A program made the translations under genes and the position numbers. The notes below the pieces were generated by a model. The model was given only the letters and a program-made list of their open reading frames with translations, searched no databases and was not told the origin of the DNA. A DNA stretch of 34,579 bases from Gemmatimonadaceae bacterium. Lineage in GTDB: Bacteria > Gemmatimonadota > Gemmatimonadetes > Gemmatimonadales > Gemmatimonadaceae. Positions 23,201-31,870 of this stretch are shown one piece after another (the first letter of the stretch is position 1; every line of letters starts with the position of its first letter). Where the stretch lies: assembly GCA_013816855.1 (NCBI GenBank), contig JACDDT010000021.1:1-34579 (forward strand), read 5' to 3'.

Positions 23201-23441
23201 CCTTGATGTCGAGGGCGGCGAGTGCGCGAAACGCTTCCGTCTGATCTCGCGGGATCGCGAGGGCAGCGTCGGCGAGATTGCCGAGGCGCGCCACCTCCGC
23301 GGTGAGAGAAGCACGCAGCACAGAAACGGACTCCTCCACGGATTTACGCCCGACGCCCACTGCCGTTAGCTGGGCGGTTCGCATCCAAAAAGCGACCGCG
23401 ACGAGAGCGACACACGCGCCGGTAAGGATTGCGCGACGCAC
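20229..23441 (-). CDS. NtrY-like multi-pass sensor histidine kinase
   Basis: The 1070-residue product has about ten predicted membrane segments (about 3-25, 209-229, 238-255, 278-299, 310-332, 345-371, 380-402, 614-634, 656-678, 807-831). These leave three large non-membrane stretches (26-208, 403-613, 679-806) that may be extracytoplasmic sensors. The cytoplasmic kinase core has the H-box AWGEMARQVAHEIKNPLTPI (H863), N-box LNILENARLAGA, G1 CDDGSGIP and G2 GSGLGLASS, with the WGEMARQVAHEIKNPLTPIRLGVQHLRR style of the NtrY family. I chose GTG at 23441 because AAGGGG lies 7 nt upstream and a membrane segment follows at once. The frame stays open further upstream across the divergent creatininase start. 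The last 4 bp overlap the Ser/Thr kinase. No receiver gene adjoins it; the NtrC-type regulator at 12640-14004 is a candidate partner. Confidence 0.9.
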   Translation of the reverse strand: MRRAILTGACVALVAVAFWMRTAQLTAVGVGRKSVEESVSVLRASLTAEVARLGNLADAALAIPRDQTEAFRALAALDIKEDFESVVVLDSAPRAWVGKPRVRVDGIVAPLSITRDAFLTVLHVVREKSGARAVASTVVYALPPASRVVDGLVNKIGRQAGVHFDLNVSADSLSDAAAPIVAAANRGLLFAVASSRNPAELRFERAARTRALLGVALLIGFLIVLGAAWRERKDLALRLVAIGTGLVITGLVPWSDFSNSSRAFDPAFYFSRVGGPYTANAAALLATVVLLLMGVFALTRARSWRSMPRPVAGALAICILAAGLAIGSNILRGVGQPSWGSTPGLWLSWELPVFLFLLTVLIAFASLARMAFARASMLSARAVLSIAFIAALVTNAALWVTTTRQRMRLAERDLSALTRVDESEDVLVRRFLEDLSRAKTPASAADLLRLYSSSELSAAEFPVVLETRRGSQRVARLDLAPGATDSSSTVSSSAFPAAGTVTTVLGTIGVQMAGAAVHSDGAITTTIVLPHTRLVGAPAFAPLLGVSPPVRGDPPYTVTMPEGGRGVPADMGRVVWHRIDDQWHGDRLIPTSAGLKRAHVEVDMRSIFARGERGILIVLLDVLLAGLLWLLGAAAERPFLRLLRRRGAKWARTYRARLTLALFAFFIIPALAFALWSYQRLRTDDRQTRELLVNETLATLSAGTAAGDLQRAGERFDTPLFRYSAGFLDSASDPLYGSLAPGGVALPRDVQLEIGVRGELTAAAEQRVGAVDALFGYRAARGTNEEPFILSAPARSDDLVLDRRRRDLGMLVLFATALGAVAALWLSGVAAKRLARDLELSRIEVARAERIIAWGEMARQVAHEIKNPLTPIRLGVQHLRRARKDNRADFDKVLDDNVARILSEIDRLDSIARSFSRYGSAPADLLPAERVDVSAVLRDIVALEQMGKGEVKWRLRGAEHSMLAMSRAEELREVMLNILENARLAGARRVVITLREEEKRVTIETCDDGSGIPASALTRLFEPHFSTRTTGSGLGLASSRRIIEHWGGEIAITSEEGKGARVLVALVRPG

Positions 23442-23496
23442 GCGCAATCCCCTTCTTTCGAAGCTTCGCACTGAAGCCGAGCTACTTACCGACACG

Positions 23497-24243
23497 ATGA
23501 CTGTTCCCTCAACCGCCTCCTCTCCGCGTCCCCTTCGGGTGAAAGAGCTCGGCCCCGCCGAGATCAACGCCGCCATGAACAATGACCCGCGGCTAATTAT
23601 TCCGGTGGGAACGTGCGAGCAGCACGGCCCCCACCTGCCGCTGGGCTGTGACACCATCATCGTCGAGCATCTGTGCGACGATTTGTCAGCAGAATATGGC
23701 GTGCTGCGAGCGCCAACGGTGGAGTATGGGGTCAACGTAGATACGGAGCGCGGGTTTCCAGGGAACGCATCGCTTCGTAAAAAAACGCTTCACCGCATGC
23801 TCAATGACCTGCTGGATGCGTGGGAGCACACCGGCATCTGCGAATTCATCTTGATCACCGCGCACGGGCATGACCCTCACCAGGAAGCGCTTGCGACTGT
23901 CACTACGATGAAAGCACGCGTGCGCGTCGTTGATATCTTCGGCGTCAATCTCTCGGATCTTCTCGAAGGCCAAACCGAAGCGATGCACGGCGACGAAGTG
24001 GATACATCGCTGATGCTCTTCCTCGCGCCCGAGCTAGTCCATGCCGAATCCGCGCAGGATTACATGATGAGCCGCGAAATGCTTCGCAGGTACCGTCGCG
24101 GCTCGCTGAAGGTGCCGAGTGGGAGCGCCGGCTCGATAGGAAGACCCTCGCTTGCCTCCGCCGAAAAGGGCAAGCTGTTGTACGAGCGCATCCGATCGAA
24201 GATCAGCGACCGGATCTTTCTGGCCCCCGCTTCGGAAGAGTAG
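23497..24243 (+). CDS. Creatininase-family metal-dependent hydrolase
   Basis: The 248-residue product belongs to the creatininase/MftE/ArfB amidohydrolase family, which opens cyclic amides or cleaves peptide-like bonds using two metal ions. The first metal motif is intact: IPVGTCEQHGPHLPLGCDT (Glu, His, Asp). The usual NGHGGN block reads ITAHGHDPHQ, and the HAGExETS block reads HGDEVDTS, so the metal shell is partly changed. The length is normal. The ATG at 23497 gives MTVPSTASSPRPLRVKELGP; 73 residues of upstream open frame overlap the histidine kinase on the other strand and are not family-like. No good Shine-Dalgarno sequence is visible. It is transcribed divergently from the histidine kinase across a 55-bp gap holding the palindrome CGAAGCTTCG (23459-23468). 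The substrate is unknown. Confidence 0.87.
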   Translation: MTVPSTASSPRPLRVKELGPAEINAAMNNDPRLIIPVGTCEQHGPHLPLGCDTIIVEHLCDDLSAEYGVLRAPTVEYGVNVDTERGFPGNASLRKKTLHRMLNDLLDAWEHTGICEFILITAHGHDPHQEALATVTTMKARVRVVDIFGVNLSDLLEGQTEAMHGDEVDTSLMLFLAPELVHAESAQDYMMSREMLRRYRRGSLKVPSGSAGSIGRPSLASAEKGKLLYERIRSKISDRIFLAPASEE

Positions 24244-24273
24244 GAAAACCCTTTCAAATCGCTTCGCGCGGCA

Positions 24274-24294
24274 GTACTTTGTGTCGCAAAGTAC
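24274..24294. promoter_or_regulatory. Perfect inverted repeat, probable operator upstream of the efflux operon
   Basis: GTACTTTG (24274-24281), 5-nt spacer, CAAAGTAC (24287-24294). It lies 20 bp upstream of the -35 element of the TolC-operon promoter. Symmetric sites of this size are usual for dimeric regulators of efflux genes (PadR, TetR or BlaI types). No such regulator gene is in the window. It is not followed by a T-run, so it is not a terminator. Confidence 0.6.
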
Positions 24295-24313
24295 ACTCCT
24301 TAGACGACGCCTT

Positions 24314-24341
24314 TTGACGGCCTGAAACTCCGTTGTATAGT
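24314..24341 (+). promoter_or_regulatory. Sigma-70-type promoter of the tolC-macA-ABC operon
   Basis: The -35 TTGACG (24314-24319), 16-bp spacer and -10 TATAGT (24336-24341) are close to consensus. Transcription would start near 24348, leaving a leader of about 36 nt before the ATG at 24384. It is the best promoter in the window by eye. Confidence 0.75.
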
Positions 24342-24383
24342 AGGCCGTAGTCTGAACAACTTCTCCTCCCAAACATCACTGCA

Positions 24384-25862
24384 ATGATGCGCTTTCTGTT
24401 TCTCTTGTCATTGGTCGGCGCCCAGACCGCGTCCGCTCAAGGCGGCCGTGATTCTCTCACGAAGTCGACGCTGTCGATGGACGAGGCAATCGCCATAGCC
24501 CGGCGCAACAATCCCGATTTCCTTCAGACGGTCAATAACCGGCATACGGCGAGCGCCGCAGTGCGCAGCGCATACGGTGCGCTTCTTCCCACCGCCGACG
24601 CATCGCTCGCCGCGACCCGCCAACAGAGTGGGCAGCAAATCGTCAGCGGCTCCTCGCTCGGCGCGAGCTCCGATATCAATCAGTCGAGCTATCGTATCGG
24701 GTTTGGCTACAGGCTCAATAGCGCGACGCTTATCACGCCCAGCCTGCAGCGTGCAAACAAGGACGCGGTCGAGGCAGACATCACCGGCGCCGCGCAGATG
24801 CTTCGCGACAACGTTGCCCGCCAGTACCTGACCGCGCTTCAGGCAGAAGCGCGCGCAGACCTTCAGGATTCGCTCCTCGTCGCCGCGCAAGCGCAGCGGG
24901 TGCTCGCGCAGGCGCGTGAAATCGTCGGATCGGGAACGCAGCTCGACGTGCAGCGCGCCGAAGTCACGCTCGGCCAGCAGCAGGTCGCCATTTTACAGGC
25001 GCGAAACCAGATCGAGATCGAGAAGCTCAAGCTGTTTCAAATAATGGGTGTGCAGCAGCCGGCGAACGTGCGCCTCGTCACCAACCTCGAAGTGCGGCCG
25101 ACTACGCTTTCGCTTCAAGAGCTACTCGAGTCGGCTCACCGCCAAAACCCGGTGGTGCTCGCCCTCCGCTCGCGGAAGCGTGTTGCCGAGCTCAATGTGC
25201 GGCGCGAGCGTGGCGAATACTCGCCAACGCTTTCACTCAGTACTGGCATCGGCGGCTACACGTATGGATACGTGAACGACAATTTCCCCGTTGCCCAGGC
25301 GCAGGCCTCGACCCTGGCTTCGAAGGCGAGCTGCATCCGCACCGAGGAGGTGCGCGCAGCGCTCAGCCTGAGCAACAATCTCGCCTCCTGCAGCGCGATT
25401 TCTTTCACGGATGCTCAGGCAGCAGCGCTTCGCACGCAGAACTCGAAATTCCCCTTCAATTTCACCAGAGCTCCGCGCTCAATTACGGCAGCGCTTTCTT
25501 TGCCGCTGTTCGACGGCTTCGCCCGTGAAGAGCGCGTCCAGCAGGCAATCGTCGCACGTGAGGATGCGCAGCTCGGCATTCGCTCGCGCGAGCTTGGGCT
25601 GAATGCGGAAGTCACGGGTGCTTATCTCACACTCACCACCGCGGAAAAAACTGTCGCTCTGCAGCAGCAGAATTCGGCAAAAGCGAAACAGGAGCTGACG
25701 CTGGTGCAGGAACGCTATCGTGTGGGCGCCACCACTTACGTGGACGTCATGCAGGCGCGCGCTGACTACGAGCGCGCGGAAAATGACCGCATCAACGCGG
25801 TCTATGATTACCACAAGGCCTTCGCAGCGCTCGAGAGCGCCGTCGGCCACCCCCTCCGCTAA
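24384..25862 (+). CDS. TolC-family outer-membrane efflux channel
   Basis: The 492-residue product forms the trimeric outer-membrane and periplasmic tunnel of tripartite exporters. It has a signal peptide (about 1-18, FLFLLSLVGAQTASA) and two repeats of the outer-membrane efflux fold. The first runs from about 30 to 235 (LSMDEAIAIARRNNPDFLQT, then long coiled-coil helices with ARADLQDSLLVAAQAQRVLA). The second runs from about 245 to 490 (LSLQELLESAHRQNPVVLAL, GATTYVDVMQARADYERAEN). The GATTYVDVMQA block near the C-terminus is the usual TolC signature. A Cys pair in the second half (residues about 318 and 336) could form a disulfide in a surface loop. It is the first gene after the promoter and leads into the adaptor gene with a 12-bp gap. 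Confidence 0.95.
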   Translation: MMRFLFLLSLVGAQTASAQGGRDSLTKSTLSMDEAIAIARRNNPDFLQTVNNRHTASAAVRSAYGALLPTADASLAATRQQSGQQIVSGSSLGASSDINQSSYRIGFGYRLNSATLITPSLQRANKDAVEADITGAAQMLRDNVARQYLTALQAEARADLQDSLLVAAQAQRVLAQAREIVGSGTQLDVQRAEVTLGQQQVAILQARNQIEIEKLKLFQIMGVQQPANVRLVTNLEVRPTTLSLQELLESAHRQNPVVLALRSRKRVAELNVRRERGEYSPTLSLSTGIGGYTYGYVNDNFPVAQAQASTLASKASCIRTEEVRAALSLSNNLASCSAISFTDAQAAALRTQNSKFPFNFTRAPRSITAALSLPLFDGFAREERVQQAIVAREDAQLGIRSRELGLNAEVTGAYLTLTTAEKTVALQQQNSAKAKQELTLVQERYRVGATTYVDVMQARADYERAENDRINAVYDYHKAFAALESAVGHPLR

Positions 25863-25874
25863 TCCGAGATCATC

Positions 25875-27164
25875 ATGAGTAAGAGAACGAAGCTGTCGGT
25901 TTTCGGCGCCATCGGCGTGGCGCTGCTTCTCATCGGCGTGACCGCGGCAATGAAAGGGCGCAACAAGGCGACTGAGGTGCGCATCGAGAAAGTGGAGCGT
26001 CGCGATCTCGTCGCGTCGGTGACCGCGAGCGGTCAGGTCCAGCCGCACACAAAGGTTGACTTGAGCGCTGACATCACCGGGCGCGTCGTGCGTCTCGCCG
26101 TGAAGGACGGCGACATGGTGACGAAGGGCCAGTTCCTTCTCGAGATCGACCCGACTCAGTATCAGGCGAATGTCGAGCGTGCGACTGCCGCTGTGGCGAG
26201 TGCACGCTCACAGTCCGCGCAGGCGAAGCCGTCGCTGCTGCAGGCGCAGCGCAGCTACGAGCGTCTCGCCGCGCTCAAGAAAGCAAACCCGACGCTCGTT
26301 TCGGACGAACAGCTCGAACAGCTTCGCACCAACGTCGAAGTCGCGCAGGCACAGCTGGAAGCGGCTAATCACGCGGTGGATCAGGCCTCGGCGTCAATGC
26401 GCGACGCGCGCAGCAGCCTGAACAAGACGACGCTCGTTGCCCCGATGAGCGGGCGCATCACCCGCCTCAACGTGGAAGCGGGCGAGACGGCAATCATGGG
26501 TACGCTGAATAAGGACGCCGCAACTCTTCTCACCATCAGCGACATGAGCCTGCTGGAAACGAAGGTGAAGGTGGACGAGACCGACGTCTCGCGCATAAAG
26601 CTCGGTGATTCGACGGTCATCCAGCTCGATGCGTTTCCGGATACGACCTTCATTGGACGAGTGTCGGAGATCTCTAACAGCTCGGTGAAGGCGGGTAACT
26701 CGGGCGGCATCGCGAGCTCTAGCGACCAGGCGATCGATTACGAAGTCACTATCACTCTCGTAAATGCTCCGCCCACGACCCGCCCCGACTTTTCCGCCAC
26801 GGCGAAGATCATCACAGACACTAGAAAGAGCGTGCTGTCGATCCCGATCATCGCGCTCACGGTGCGCGAGGATTCGGCCAACAAAGCGGATACGTTGGCG
26901 ACACTTGGCCACAAGAAGGCGGCAAAGGAAGTCGGGAAGCGCGACGTCGAAGGAGTGTTCGCCGTCGCTAATGACAGCAAAGTCATCTTCCGCCCCGTAC
27001 GTGTTGGTATCGCGGGCGAGAAGTACTTCGAGGTCCTCAGCGGATTGAAGGAAGGCGATCGAATTGTCGGCGGAACGTATCAGGCTATCCGCGAGCTGAA
27101 GGACGGCGCGCGCGTTAAGGAAACCAAGCAAGGCCCCGGCAAATCAAACGCGGTCAAATCGTGA
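25875..27164 (+). CDS. MacA/HlyD-type periplasmic adaptor protein
   Basis: The 429-residue product links the inner-membrane ABC transporter with the TolC-type channel. It has an N-terminal membrane anchor (about 8-26), a barrel-sandwich/lipoyl half ([20 protein letters not shown] near 50-70, [19 protein letters not shown] near 195), an alpha hairpin between them (about 95-185, with long Ala/Gln-rich coiled-coil helices), a beta-barrel domain (about 210-310, [20 protein letters not shown]) and a membrane-proximal domain. This order is that of MacA. The 3' end overlaps the ATPase start (GTGA), so the two are translationally coupled. A segment of about 30 charged residues near 345-370 ([18 protein letters not shown]) interrupts the last domain, as in several soil-bacterial homologues. 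Confidence 0.94.
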   Translation: MSKRTKLSVFGAIGVALLLIGVTAAMKGRNKATEVRIEKVERRDLVASVTASGQVQPHTKVDLSADITGRVVRLAVKDGDMVTKGQFLLEIDPTQYQANVERATAAVASARSQSAQAKPSLLQAQRSYERLAALKKANPTLVSDEQLEQLRTNVEVAQAQLEAANHAVDQASASMRDARSSLNKTTLVAPMSGRITRLNVEAGETAIMGTLNKDAATLLTISDMSLLETKVKVDETDVSRIKLGDSTVIQLDAFPDTTFIGRVSEISNSSVKAGNSGGIASSSDQAIDYEVTITLVNAPPTTRPDFSATAKIITDTRKSVLSIPIIALTVREDSANKADTLATLGHKKAAKEVGKRDVEGVFAVANDSKVIFRPVRVGIAGEKYFEVLSGLKEGDRIVGGTYQAIRELKDGARVKETKQGPGKSNAVKS

Positions 27165-27979
27165 CATCGACAACGGACGAAATCCCGCTTAGCACGACAG
27201 CCGAGCGACAAGCGGTCACGAACGGCGGCGTAGCGCCCGAGAAGGATTGGGTAATCGTCACTCGCGGGCTGAAACGAGAGTACGACATGGGTGGCGAAAT
27301 CGTGCGCGCGCTTCGTGGCGTCGACGTCGCCATCCGCCGCAACGAATACGTCGCGATCATGGGACCGTCGGGCTCTGGGAAATCGACGCTCATGAACCTC
27401 ATCGGCTGCCTCGATACCCCGAACGCTGGCGAGTACTGGTTGAACGGCATGCTCGTGTCCGGCATGCACGAAGACGAACTCGCGCGCGTCCGGAACAAGG
27501 AGATCGGGTTCGTTTTCCAGACCTTCAATCTTCTGCCCCGCGCATCCGCCCTTCACAACGTCGAGCTGCCGCTCGTTTACGCCGGAGTTCCCGGTGACGA
27601 GCGCCGAAAGCGGGCCACTGAAGCGTTGACGCGCGTAAAGCTGGGCGACCGCATTCATCACCGGCCCAACGAGCTCTCCGGCGGTCAGCGGCAACGTGTC
27701 GCGATCGCGCGCGCGCTGGTAAACACGCCCGCCATTCTTCTCGCCGACGAGCCGACGGGCAACCTCGACTCCGCCACATCCGAAGAAATCATGGGCGTTT
27801 TTGAAGGGCTCGCGTCCGAAGGGCAGACGGTCATCATGGTCACGCACGAGCCCGACATCGCGGCGCACGCGCGCCGTGTCATCGTCCTCAAGGACGGCAT
27901 GATCGAGAGTGACGATCGCCGTGAGAATTTCAGAGCCAAAATCCATTCTACCGGCGGCGCGTCGAAGATAGGCATCTAG
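27161..27979 (+). CDS. MacB/LolD-type ABC transporter ATPase
   Basis: This 272-residue nucleotide-binding subunit powers a FtsX-type ABC transporter by the mechanotransmission mode known for MacB and LolCDE. Motifs: Walker [10 protein letters not shown] (68-76), Q-loop [20 protein letters not shown], signature [15 protein letters not shown], Walker [13 protein letters not shown] and the switch His in MVTHEPD. The [17 protein letters not shown] pattern is that of the MacB/LolD/FtsE subgroup. An N-terminal tail of about 30 residues precedes the domain. It starts with GTG overlapping the adaptor stop, and the first permease gene follows after 3 bp. It is the only ABC ATPase in the window although four permease genes follow. 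Confidence 0.96.
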   Translation: MTSTTDEIPLSTTAERQAVTNGGVAPEKDWVIVTRGLKREYDMGGEIVRALRGVDVAIRRNEYVAIMGPSGSGKSTLMNLIGCLDTPNAGEYWLNGMLVSGMHEDELARVRNKEIGFVFQTFNLLPRASALHNVELPLVYAGVPGDERRKRATEALTRVKLGDRIHHRPNELSGGQRQRVAIARALVNTPAILLADEPTGNLDSATSEEIMGVFEGLASEGQTVIMVTHEPDIAAHARRVIVLKDGMIESDDRRENFRAKIHSTGGASKIGI

Positions 27980-27982
27980 CAG

Positions 27983-29224
27983 ATGCCGTTCATCGAGGCG
28001 GTCCGGCTCGCCCTCGCACAAATCCGCGTTCAGAAGCTGAAAAGCTTTTTCACGCTACTGGGTGTGACGATCGGAGTGATGTTCCTCATCGCCGTCATCT
28101 CCATCGTGCAGGGAATGAGCAGTTACATGGAGAACGATTTCGCGGCGAAGATGCTGGGCGTGAACACGTTCACCCTGCGGCGCTTCCCGTGGTTCGGAGA
28201 TGGCGCCCAGTCGGAAGCGGAGTGGCGTCAATGGGTCCGCCGGCCGCGCATCTATCATTCGGACCTGCCGCTCGTCACTCGCGCGGTGCCCCTCGGCAGC
28301 CGTATCGCCGTGGAAAGCCAGGAATTTCTCATCGCAGCCACGCAATGGGCGCGGCCGAAGCAGGTGGAAGCGCACGCCGTCGACGGGGATTACTTCGCTA
28401 TCAAGAAGTACGACGTCGCCTCCGGGCGCCTTTTCACCAACCAGGAAGCGGATCTCGGAGCGCCCATCGTCGTCATAGGCGATGAAGTGGCGAAATATTT
28501 CTTCCCGAACTTGAACCCAATCGGGAGAGATCTCCGCATCAAGGGGATTCCTTACCGCGTAATCGGAATACTCGAGAAACAAGGGAGCGTTTTCGGGCTT
28601 TCGCTCGACCGCGTCGCAATCGCGCCGTACAACTCGCCGATGCACCGCTTCACCAATCCGCGCGGCGACGTGGACGGAATCATGGTGCAGGCGCCCACGC
28701 CCAACGAGATGGACGAGGCGATGGAGTCGGTGCGTGAGGTGATGCGCGGCAAGCGGAACATGCGGCCGAGTGAGTCCGACAATTTCTTCATGGAGACTTC
28801 GGCCTCCGCGCTGGCTTTCATGGACAAGCTGAAGACGATCATGACGACCGCGGGCACCGCGTTTCCAGCGATCGGGCTGATCGTGGGCGGGCTAGTCATC
28901 ATGAACATCATGCTCGTTGCGGTAGCCGAACGCACTCACGAAATCGGCATTAGAAAGTCCCTCGGCGCGAGACGCCGGGACATTCTCCGTCAGTTCCTCG
29001 TCGAAGCGGCAACGCTGAGCACGATGGGCGCAATTGTCGGAATCATTCTTGGAATCGTCCTCGCCAAGGGGATCTCGATGGCGACGCCGCTGCCCGCGAA
29101 AGTGGCGCCGTGGTCGATCGTGCTCGCCACTCTCCTTGGCACCGTAGTTGGAGTGGTTTCAGGAGTGTATCCCGCGAAGCGGGCAGCCGGACTCGATCCG
29201 ATTGCCGCGCTGAGGAAGGAGTAG
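27983..29224 (+). CDS. MacB-like FtsX-domain permease, type A, copy 1
   Basis: This 413-residue permease has one N-terminal membrane helix (about 21-43), a MacB_PCD periplasmic domain (about 44-290) and three C-terminal helices (about 294-314, 343-362, 376-396). The FtsX domain carries the ERTHEIGIRKSLGARRRDILRQF coupling region that contacts the ATPase and ends GVYPAKRAAGLDPIAALRKE. No ATPase domain is fused, unlike true MacB. It is most like the third permease of the window (shared QIRVxKLxSFFTLLG start, shared PLPAxV..WS near the last helix), so the two are type A paralogues. The next gene, a type B permease, starts 2 bp later, suggesting an A-B heterodimer. Confidence 0.93.
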   Translation: MPFIEAVRLALAQIRVQKLKSFFTLLGVTIGVMFLIAVISIVQGMSSYMENDFAAKMLGVNTFTLRRFPWFGDGAQSEAEWRQWVRRPRIYHSDLPLVTRAVPLGSRIAVESQEFLIAATQWARPKQVEAHAVDGDYFAIKKYDVASGRLFTNQEADLGAPIVVIGDEVAKYFFPNLNPIGRDLRIKGIPYRVIGILEKQGSVFGLSLDRVAIAPYNSPMHRFTNPRGDVDGIMVQAPTPNEMDEAMESVREVMRGKRNMRPSESDNFFMETSASALAFMDKLKTIMTTAGTAFPAIGLIVGGLVIMNIMLVAVAERTHEIGIRKSLGARRRDILRQFLVEAATLSTMGAIVGIILGIVLAKGISMATPLPAKVAPWSIVLATLLGTVVGVVSGVYPAKRAAGLDPIAALRKE

Positions 29225-29226
29225 TA

Positions 29227-30498
29227 ATGCGAATCGTGCATCGAATCGTGAACGCGCTCGAAGGCGTGGGCATGGCCGTTGATTCGATCAAGGCGAATCG
29301 CGTCCGTGCCGCGCTCACCATCATGGGTGTAGCAATCGGTGTGTTCGTCGTCGTGGCGATGTCGTCGATCGTACGCGGCATCAACGAAAGCTTTGCCCGC
29401 GATCTCGAAGCGGCGGGGCCGACATCGTTCTACATGTACCGCCGGCCGATCAGCGGCTTCAACGCCTGTGACGGATCCGACGAAACCTGTCCGGAGCGGC
29501 GCAATCCGGCGCTGACCCTGGACGAGGCCAAAGCGATCGAGCGCCTGCCTACCATCAAAGCGGTCACCGCGCACCGCGCCATGAATTACAAGTTCGAGTA
29601 CAAGGACAAATCCACGAATGCAGGCGCGGAGACATACACGCCGAATTGGGTGGACGTGGACGGTGGTGACATCTATCCGGGCCGCAGCTTCACTTACGCC
29701 GAGAACCTGACCGGGGCGCACGTCGTCATCGTGAACGAGAAGCTCGCGCAGCGGCTGTTCGGCAGCTCCGATCCGATCGACAAGGAAATCAAGGTCGATG
29801 GCGTGCAGTTCAGAGTCATTGGCGTCTATCACTACACGGCGAGCCCGATGGGGACGCCGACGGCTGCAGGCGGCGGCGATCAGGCGAAGGGGATTCTCCC
29901 GATCGAGACCGCGCGACGCAGTCTCGCGCTCTACATGCGCGGAGTCGATTTCATCGTGAAGCCTATGCCGGGAGTGACCGCGCTCGAAGCGACGGACGAC
30001 GTAACGGCGCTGATGCGGGCGACGCGCGGCCTCAAGGGATCAGTGAAAAACAATTTCGAGATCGTGACGCAGGATCGGCTCCTGGGCATTTACAACAAGC
30101 TCTTCGGAACGTTCTTCGTGGTGGGCCTCGCGCTATCGTCGATCGGGCTGATGGTTGGTGGTGTGGGAGTGGTTGCCATCATGATGATCAGCGTGACCGA
30201 GAGGACGCGCGAGATCGGTGTGCGAAAAGCGCTCGGCGCCACGAAGAGCGCAATTCTTTGGCAGTTCCTCGTGGAGGCTTCGACGCTGACTACGATTGGC
30301 GCGTCGATCGGCCTGGCGCTGGGAATGGGAGTAGCTATAGCGGTGCGGACTGCCTTCCCCGCCATTCCCGCATCCACACCATTCTCGGCGGTGGTGTCCG
30401 CGCTTTTGGCAAGCGCGGTAACGGGAATCGTGTTCGGAATTCTGCCCGCTGCCAGGGCAGCGAGGCTCGACCCGGTAGAGGCGCTGCGCTACGAATAG
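29227..30498 (+). CDS. MacB-like FtsX-domain permease, type B, copy 1
   Basis: The 423-residue permease has the same layout as its neighbour: an N-terminal helix (about 27-50, ALTIMGVAIGVFVVVAMSSI), a periplasmic MacB_PCD domain, and three C-terminal helices around SSIGLMVGGVGVVAIMM, the ERTREIGVRKALGATKSAILWQF coupling region and ILPAARAARLDPVEALRYE. Its AGPTSFYMYR segment and ALRYE end group it with the fourth permease (type B). A pair of periplasmic cysteines (FNACDGSDETCPERR) may form a disulfide and has no counterpart in copy 2. ATG at 29227 is chosen; 39 further upstream residues overlap the preceding gene and are a shadow. A strong terminator follows. Confidence 0.93.
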   Translation: MRIVHRIVNALEGVGMAVDSIKANRVRAALTIMGVAIGVFVVVAMSSIVRGINESFARDLEAAGPTSFYMYRRPISGFNACDGSDETCPERRNPALTLDEAKAIERLPTIKAVTAHRAMNYKFEYKDKSTNAGAETYTPNWVDVDGGDIYPGRSFTYAENLTGAHVVIVNEKLAQRLFGSSDPIDKEIKVDGVQFRVIGVYHYTASPMGTPTAAGGGDQAKGILPIETARRSLALYMRGVDFIVKPMPGVTALEATDDVTALMRATRGLKGSVKNNFEIVTQDRLLGIYNKLFGTFFVVGLALSSIGLMVGGVGVVAIMMISVTERTREIGVRKALGATKSAILWQFLVEASTLTTIGASIGLALGMGVAIAVRTAFPAIPASTPFSAVVSALLASAVTGIVFGILPAARAARLDPVEALRYE

Positions 30499-30520
30499 CG
30501 AGCGCGACGACGAAATGAAA

Positions 30521-30550
30521 AAGCCGCTTATCTGATAAGCGGCTTTTTTT
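30521..30550 (+). terminator. Strong rho-independent terminator between the two permease pairs
   Basis: AAGCCGCTTA (30521-30530), loop TCTGA, TAAGCGGCTT, then a run of T (to 30550). A 10-bp perfect stem with an A-tract on the left means it may act in both directions. It ends the tolC operon 23 bp after the second permease. The remaining 78 bp before the next ATG must hold the promoter of the second pair unless read-through occurs. No clear -35/-10 is visible there. Confidence 0.92.
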
Positions 30551-30628
30551 GTGTGACACTGACATCGCGGGCGTGGGGCACACGTGCTCACGCTGTTCGC
30601 ATGGACACGCCGCGGCTAACTTCTGCAC

Positions 30629-31866
<1,238 letters not shown>

Positions 31867-31870
<4 letters not shown>

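Noticed and set aside
23278-23496. 73-residue N-terminal extension of the creatininase-family protein
   Set aside because: It is antisense to the histidine-kinase N-terminus and not part of the family; ATG at 23497 gives the normal length.
27080-28021. 313-residue minus-strand ORF
   Set aside because: Antisense to the ABC ATPase, which has all ATPase motifs; no independent support.
30579-30588. CACGTG-centred palindrome before permease 3 as an operator
   Set aside because: Arms are too short and imperfect beyond six bases to stand out in GC-rich DNA.
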